A stretch of 64,000 nt of DNA from NCBI GenBank assembly GCA_965203525.1, contig OZ241898.1, positions 2,542,001 through 2,606,000 on the forward strand, written 5' to 3'. Below, piece by piece: positions 59,815-64,000 of this stretch (positions are counted from its first letter, which is position 1; the number at the start of each line of letters is the position of its first letter). This stretch comes from WTFV01 sp965203525. Lineage in GTDB: Bacteria > Acidobacteriota > Vicinamibacteria > Vicinamibacterales > UBA8438. The notes beneath the pieces are model-generated. The model ran no database searches, had not been told where the DNA came from, and saw only the letters and a program-made list of their open reading frames with translations. A program made the position numbers and the translations under genes.

Positions 59815-60966
59815 TCAGGGCGCGGTGGTGTCGGCGGATTCGAGGGCTTTTACGCGCGCATCGAGGGCATCCACGTCCGCCTTGATCCCCGCGACGAGGG
59901 TGGGTGCGTTCACGGGTCCGTTGATCTCCAACGGGTTGCCGGCGATCCCGGTAATGGACCCGTGGATGATCACTTCCCCGGCCAGATAGGTCTTCGTGTG
60001 CGTGTTCCCGTTGCCGAGCCGGACGACCCCGGAATCCCCGGGCTCGCCCACGTGCCCGATGTAGATGTTGCGGCTTCCCGTGGGGTTCGATCTGGCGCCG
60101 TGTACGATGTGGATGTTGTCGTTTCCAACACTGTTCACGATGCCGCCGGGAGAGTTTCCGATATAGATGTTGCGGCTTCCCGTCCCGCGGCGACTCCCCC
60201 CGGAACTAGAGTACGCGGAGCCGGCGTCGACACCGATTGCGATGTTGTCGCTCCCCAAGATATGGCGCAGCGCGCCCCGGCCGACCGCGGTGTTGCGGCT
60301 TGAGCTGTCGCCAATCGTTTGCATGGCTACCGCGCCGACCGCGGTGTTGTTTCTTCCGGTCGTTACGCCTGACAAGGTTTGCCCGCCCACACCCGTGTTG
60401 TGGCTTCCGGTCGTTACCTGACGCACTGTCGACCACCCGAACGCCGTGTTGCGTTCGCCGGTGGTCAGCGCGGCGAGAGCATTCGTGCCGTAGGACGTGT
60501 TTCTCCTGGTCGTGGTGGTCGTGGTGGTATCGGCCGCCGCGAAATACGCGCCGACGCCTTCGCCGGCGCCGAATCCCGGCAGCCCCCGGTCACCCTTCGG
60601 GCCGGGCGCCCCCGCCGGTCCCGCGGGGCCGACGGCGCCGAGCGTCAGGTAGAAGTCCGCTTGCGACCCGTCCGACCAGCGGGCGGTCAACCGGTACGTG
60701 CCGGGCTGGAGTTCCGGCAGCCAGGTATCCACGGTCGACTCGGTCGCCCATCGGACGGGCAGCTCCAGGTTGCCGAGGTAGACGACCGGGAACCCTTCGC
60801 GGAAACCGGCGCCGCCGATCGTCAGGTTGGCGTTTTCGGCGTCGGGGATCGCCGCGGTAATGAGCGGCGACGGCGCCTGCGCATCCGCCCCGGAGGGCGA
60901 CAGTCCGACGCAGAGGGTGACGGCGAGGCACAACCGGAAAATCCTGATGGTCCTGATGTTCTTCAT
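59815..60966 (-). CDS. secreted protein with collagen-like and adhesin-head repeats
   Basis: 383 residues from ATG 60966, preceded by AAAGGAG. A signal peptide (FRLCLAVTLCVGLSPSGADA) is followed by a beta domain with an IPT/TIG-like look (LTIGGAGFREGFPVVYLGN), a short collagen-like Gly-X-Y run (GPAGPAGAPGPKGDRGLPG), and about nine ~25-residue repeats of the NTAVG / NIYIGN type. These repeats are characteristic of YadA-like trimeric adhesin heads. It ends in a short heptad region (VDALDARVKALESA). No membrane anchor barrel follows, so it may be released or bound by a partner. Confidence 0.8.
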   Translation of the reverse strand: MKNIRTIRIFRLCLAVTLCVGLSPSGADAQAPSPLITAAIPDAENANLTIGGAGFREGFPVVYLGNLELPVRWATESTVDTWLPELQPGTYRLTARWSDGSQADFYLTLGAVGPAGPAGAPGPKGDRGLPGFGAGEGVGAYFAAADTTTTTTTRRNTSYGTNALAALTTGERNTAFGWSTVRQVTTGSHNTGVGGQTLSGVTTGRNNTAVGAVAMQTIGDSSSRNTAVGRGALRHILGSDNIAIGVDAGSAYSSSGGSRRGTGSRNIYIGNSPGGIVNSVGNDNIHIVHGARSNPTGSRNIYIGHVGEPGDSGVVRLGNGNTHTKTYLAGEVIIHGSITGIAGNPLEINGPVNAPTLVAGIKADVDALDARVKALESADTTAP

Positions 60967-61005
60967 CCTGATGCTCCTTTGACCGAAGGAAAACGACATT
61001 CGTCT

Positions 61006-61031
61006 TGGGTTACTGGGTGTTCGGTAACCCA
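61006..61031. promoter_or_regulatory. hairpin upstream of the adhesin-like gene
   Basis: TGGGTTAC and GTAACCCA form a perfect 8-bp stem with a 10-nt loop, 40 bp upstream of the start at 60966. It could be an operator, or the end of the upstream transcript; there is no T-run. Confidence 0.4.
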
Positions 61032-61121
61032 GGACCGACGGTCAAAGGATGGCAAGGCCGGGGTGGGCGTGTCAAGGGTGAGTCTCCCGGCCCAGAGCAG
61101 CGCCCCGGCGGCGTCGGCATC

Positions 61122-61618
61122 TCATCGCCGCCAACCCGTCGTGAAGTCCAGCGCCTTGATGAACTCGAAGGTGTTGCAGCAACGCACGCCGAGATCCCGA
61201 CAGACGTCGGGTATGTGGCGGTTCGCGCGCCGTTTCGTCGGCTTCGAGACCTCGGTGGTGACGACCGTGCGTTGCGCGGGAACCCGGAGCGCGTGGGCGA
61301 TCAGAAACGGGTCGCGGCCGACGCGCTCCACTTCCTCGTCGCTCAAATCTGGTGCGTAACCCGATTCCGTCACCCGGGCGACCAGGGCTTCGTCCACGTT
61401 CTCGTCCAGCAGCAGCGCGTCGCGGTGTCCCTTCAGCCAACGCGCGTGAGATCGTCGTCTCTGCCGGCGATAACCTCCTCGTACATTTCGACCGGAATCT
61501 TCGTCCGGCGCCGGACCCCGCGGGCAACGAGCCAGCCCCAGAATTCGGGAACGCGTCCAAGGGGGTAGTAGTCCCGGTTCGCAACAATGAGGACGTTGGC
61601 GTCGAGCAGGTAGAGCAA
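61122..61618 (-). pseudogene. frameshifted PIN-like (DUF4411-type) toxin
   Basis: Two frames together give one PIN-like protein. From about TTG 61618: LLYLLDANVLIVANRDYYPL ... YEEVIAGRDDDLTR, which stops at 61433. In the next frame from about 61440: WLKGHRDALLLDENVDEALV ... VCRDLGVRCCNTFEFIKALD to 61122. A one-base deletion (or two-base insertion) near 61438-61445 breaks it; no slippery run is seen. It follows the ImmA/IrrE-type gene by about 10 bp, the usual order for this toxin class and its partner. Inactivation or a sequencing error are both possible. Confidence 0.72.
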
Positions 61619-61628
61619 GCACCGACTC

Positions 61629-62888
61629 CTACCGCGTCGTCTCGGGGCGAAACATCCTGCCAACCTGCGCGGGCTTGACGCCGAGGATTCTGGCTGCCTT
61701 GGTCGTGGACAGTGCTCCGGAATCCGCCATGCGGCGGGCGAACCGGAGCAAGGCGGGCCCGACCCGGTGGCGGCGCACGGCGTAATAGTCGGGACCACCC
61801 TCCGACTCGCGCGCCGTCGCGCGGCGTCGGTCACGCTGCCGCCGCCAGTGTTCGCTGAAGGCGGAACGAAGGCGGTCGAATGCCGGCCGACCGATGCGGT
61901 CGGAGCGCAGAAGCCGATAGGCGACCATCGTGTGGCTCAAGTTCCGTCGGCGGGCGAACTCGCCGATGCTCCGTTGTTGCTCGGTGACGCCCTGGTTCCG
62001 GTCGATCTCGATCTCGTCGAGCGTCCGGGCGGGCAGCAGCCACTCCGCCGCGACGTCGTTGCAGAACTCCTCGATCCCGGTTCCGGGATGCGCGTCGCTG
62101 ATGCCGGTCTGACCGAGCAGCAAATGGACCAGCTCGTGCAGGAGCGTGAAGGACCAGGCCGGCGTGGAGTCGTTGTCGTTGATGACCACGAACGGGGCAA
62201 GGTCGTCGGAGACGGCGAAGCCGCGGAACACCGCCACGGGGAGGGCGGTATGGTGGCTGCCCAGGTCCCCCTTGAGCAGGACGAAGACGCCCGCATCTTC
62301 CGCCCGCGAGCGCAGCAGCGCGAACGCGTCGGCGGCCGTCGGTTGCGCATGGTACCGGGCGGCGTCGAGATCGCCCCCGAGCGTCTGGCTCAGACACTCT
62401 GCGCCGAGCCGTTGCCATTCTCGGGTCCGGCGCTGCTGCCGTTCGCTGCCCGGCGGATCGGTTGCCGTCGCCGGACCCCGGGGTTTCGACAGGGCACCGA
62501 CGAACGGGAGGGGTTCGGCTTCGTCCTCCGCCTCCAGAGCGGCCCGCACCATGTGCTGGCGGCTCCGCACGTTGCGGACGAGCGCGTCGATGAGAGCATC
62601 CGTCTCGGTGGACCGCGGGCCGGTGAGGGTGCGGAAGTCGACGCCGCGGTCCGCTCGCCGAGGCGGCGCCGACAGGTAGAAGGCGAGCAGCGGGCGGCGA
62701 TAGTGCCGCGCCATCCGGACCAGGACCGGCCGGGACGGCTCGTTCTCGCCGCGCTCCAGCGCCGCGAGCCGGTCGACGGCCGCCACGCCCCGGGCATCTC
62801 CGATGCCGACCCTGGCAACCGCGTCCTGGAGCGTCAGGCCCGCGGTCTCCCGCGCCCAGACGAGAATTCGAGGATTGACCGCCGGCAT
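61629..62888 (-). CDS. XRE-type HTH plus ImmA/IrrE metallopeptidase (antitoxin-like)
   Basis: 419 residues from ATG 62888 (MPAVNPRILVWARETAGLTL). The N-terminal helix-turn-helix (residues ~8-60) is followed by a zinc-peptidase domain with H251-E-L-V-H255 and the downstream acidic helix EEFCNDVAAEWLLP (E274 region). The C-terminal ~100 residues are a helical extension (ARRRNLSHTMVAYRLLRSDR). Such proteins pair with DUF4411 PIN-like toxins or regulate mobile elements. The partner lies just downstream but is frameshifted. The metal-binding residues are intact. Confidence 0.87.
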   Translation of the reverse strand: MPAVNPRILVWARETAGLTLQDAVARVGIGDARGVAAVDRLAALERGENEPSRPVLVRMARHYRRPLLAFYLSAPPRRADRGVDFRTLTGPRSTETDALIDALVRNVRSRQHMVRAALEAEDEAEPLPFVGALSKPRGPATATDPPGSERQQRRTREWQRLGAECLSQTLGGDLDAARYHAQPTAADAFALLRSRAEDAGVFVLLKGDLGSHHTALPVAVFRGFAVSDDLAPFVVINDNDSTPAWSFTLLHELVHLLLGQTGISDAHPGTGIEEFCNDVAAEWLLPARTLDEIEIDRNQGVTEQQRSIGEFARRRNLSHTMVAYRLLRSDRIGRPAFDRLRSAFSEHWRRQRDRRRATARESEGGPDYYAVRRHRVGPALLRFARRMADSGALSTTKAARILGVKPAQVGRMFRPETTR

Positions 62889-62959
62889 CGTTTCGGTCGC
62901 AAGCGTAGCACTCGCCCGGCGCGCCGGGCCCCGGGGCAGCGACGGCGCGCGCAACGCCT

Positions 62960-64000
62960 TCAGACGGACGAGAGGCGGTGACCGAGCTTCTCCTTCTTCG
63001 TGCGGAGATAGCGCTCGGTGAACTCGGTCGGCTCGATCTCCAGCGGAACCGACGCTTCCACCGCCAGCCCGTAGCCGTCGAGACCGACGAACTTCCGGGG
63101 GTTGTTGGTGAGCAGGCGCATGGTGCGCACGCCGAGGTCACCCAGTATCTGGGCGCCGATTCCATAGTCGCGCTGGTCCGCCTTGAAGCCGAGGTGCTCG
63201 TTCGCCTCGACGGTGTCGAGGCCCTGATCCTGCAGCTCGTAGGCGCGGATCTTGTTGGCGAGCCCGATGCCACGCCCTTCCTGGTTCAGGTAGAGGAGCA
63301 CGCCGCGGCCCTCGGACGCGATGCGCTCCATGGCCCGCGACAACTGGGCGCCGCAGTCGCAACGGCTGGAGCCGAGCACGTCGCCGGTCAGGCACTGCGA
63401 ATGGACGCGCACGAGCACGCCTTTCCCGTCGCCCACGTCGCCCCGCACGAGCGCGACGTGGGTCCGCCCGTCGATGACGCTGTCGTAGGCGGTCACGGTG
63501 AAGGGCCCGTGCGCCGTCGGAAGCTGCGCCGACGCCAGGCGCTTCACGAGCCGGTCGTGGCGCATCCGGTGCTTGATCAGATCCGCCACCGTGATCATCA
63601 GCAGGCCGTGCCGGCGCGCGAACCGGTCGAGGTCCGGCACGCGGGCCATCGTGCCGTCGTCGTTCATGATCTCGCAGATGACGCCGGCCGGATACAGGCC
63701 GGCGAGCCGGGCCAGGTCCACCGCCGCTTCGGTCTGGCCTGCGCGCACCAGCACGCCGCCGTCGCGCGCCCGCAGGGGCGACACGTGGCCGGGCTTGGCG
63801 AGGTCGGCCGGCCGGGTCGCCGGATCGATCGCCACCCGGATCGTCGCCGCGCGGTCGGCGGCCGAGATGCCGGTCGTCGTGACGTGCTTCGCGTCGATCG
63901 GCACGGCGAAGGCGGTCTCGAACCGCGACGTGTTCTCGTTCACGATCATCGGGACGTCGAGCTCGTCGAGGCGCTGCCCGGTCATCGACAGGCAGATCAG
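62960..64000 (-). CDS. ribBA: RibBA: DHBP synthase / GTP cyclohydrolase II (5' part beyond window)
   Basis: 347 codons are visible; the frame is open to the window end with LICLSMTGQRLDELDVPMIV, so about 90-100 residues of the DHBP synthase domain are missing. TTTGISAADRAATIRVAID and PGHVSPLRARDGGVLVRAGQTEA belong to that domain. GTP cyclohydrolase II follows with the zinc site CLTGDVLGSSRCDCGAQL and LNQEGRGIGLANKIRAYELQ. Together they make both branches of the riboflavin precursors. Confidence 0.96.
   Translation of the reverse strand: MICLSMTGQRLDELDVPMIVNENTSRFETAFAVPIDAKHVTTTGISAADRAATIRVAIDPATRPADLAKPGHVSPLRARDGGVLVRAGQTEAAVDLARLAGLYPAGVICEIMNDDGTMARVPDLDRFARRHGLLMITVADLIKHRMRHDRLVKRLASAQLPTAHGPFTVTAYDSVIDGRTHVALVRGDVGDGKGVLVRVHSQCLTGDVLGSSRCDCGAQLSRAMERIASEGRGVLLYLNQEGRGIGLANKIRAYELQDQGLDTVEANEHLGFKADQRDYGIGAQILGDLGVRTMRLLTNNPRKFVGLDGYGLAVEASVPLEIEPTEFTERYLRTKKEKLGHRLSSV

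Overview
The window is 64 kb of very GC-rich bacterial DNA, densely packed with housekeeping genes. It ends in a short accessory stretch at about 57.7-62.9 kb. The genes indicate a Gram-negative, pilus-bearing, respiring bacterium: KDO synthesis and LapB, LolA-like and secretin proteins, pilMNOPQ, and a quinol:cytochrome c oxidoreductase. The TCA segment uses 2-oxoglutarate:ferredoxin oxidoreductase. Together with the b6-type split cytochrome b operon this suggests Acidobacteriota (Vicinamibacteria-like). That assignment is inference from gene content; no 16S gene is present.

Layout. 1-4.4 kb (minus): a bc/b6f-type complex operon (HEAT protein, Rieske, cytochrome b, subunit IV, and a membrane-anchored coiled-coil protein cut by the window edge). 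4.5-12.4 kb (minus): icd-mdh-sucC-sucD-korA-korB-ndk. 12.7-14.3 kb: serA. 14.3-14.9 kb: a GspC/PilP-like gene. 15.1-21.4 kb (plus): kdsB-pyrG-kdsA-kpsF-lapB-coaE. 21.5-27.2 kb: folD, two sodium/amino-acid symporters, thiE and an Xaa-Pro peptidase. 27.4-31.6 kb (minus): pilM-N-O-P-Q, each junction a 4-bp overlap. 31.7-35.5 kb (plus): rplM-rpsI, rpsB-tsf, pyrH-frr. 35.5-38.2 kb: two threonine-synthase paralogues flanking tRNA-Ala(CGC). 38.2-42.5 kb: degenerate rhodanese, LolA-like protein, an IS630 element and a lipoprotein-type secretin. 42.6-50.1 kb (minus): a murein operon nagZ-ldcA-mpl-pxpB-pxpC-murB-murA that includes 5-oxoprolinase subunits. 50.1-52.5 kb: GHMP kinase, a stand-alone HhH protein, rodZ. 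52.5-57.7 kb (minus): ffh-rpsP-khpA-rimM-trmD-rplS-rnhB-thiE2. 57.7-62.9 kb: broken toxin-antitoxin genes, small hypothetical genes, an adhesin-head-like secreted protein, and a frameshifted PIN toxin with an ImmA/IrrE-type partner. 63-64 kb: ribBA, cut by the window end.

The most unusual feature is a set of local direct-repeat pairs. Nine places carry two copies of a locus-specific sequence (most 28-40 bp). In six of the nine the copies are offset by exactly 72 bp, with an unrelated spacer of about 32-44 bp between them. They sit at gene junctions, starts and stops, or add 24 in-frame codons. Repeat plus spacer equals one CRISPR unit in size, yet each locus has its own repeat, so this is not an array. 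Off-target spacer integration by a Cas1-Cas2-like integrase, or another 72-bp duplication mechanism, would explain it.

Other notable points are an IS630 insertion that keeps the upstream stop codon and supplies a new in-frame start to the interrupted secretin; MurA with Asp in place of the fosfomycin-target Cys; and several -10 boxes only 5-8 nt from start codons, which suggests leaderless mRNAs.
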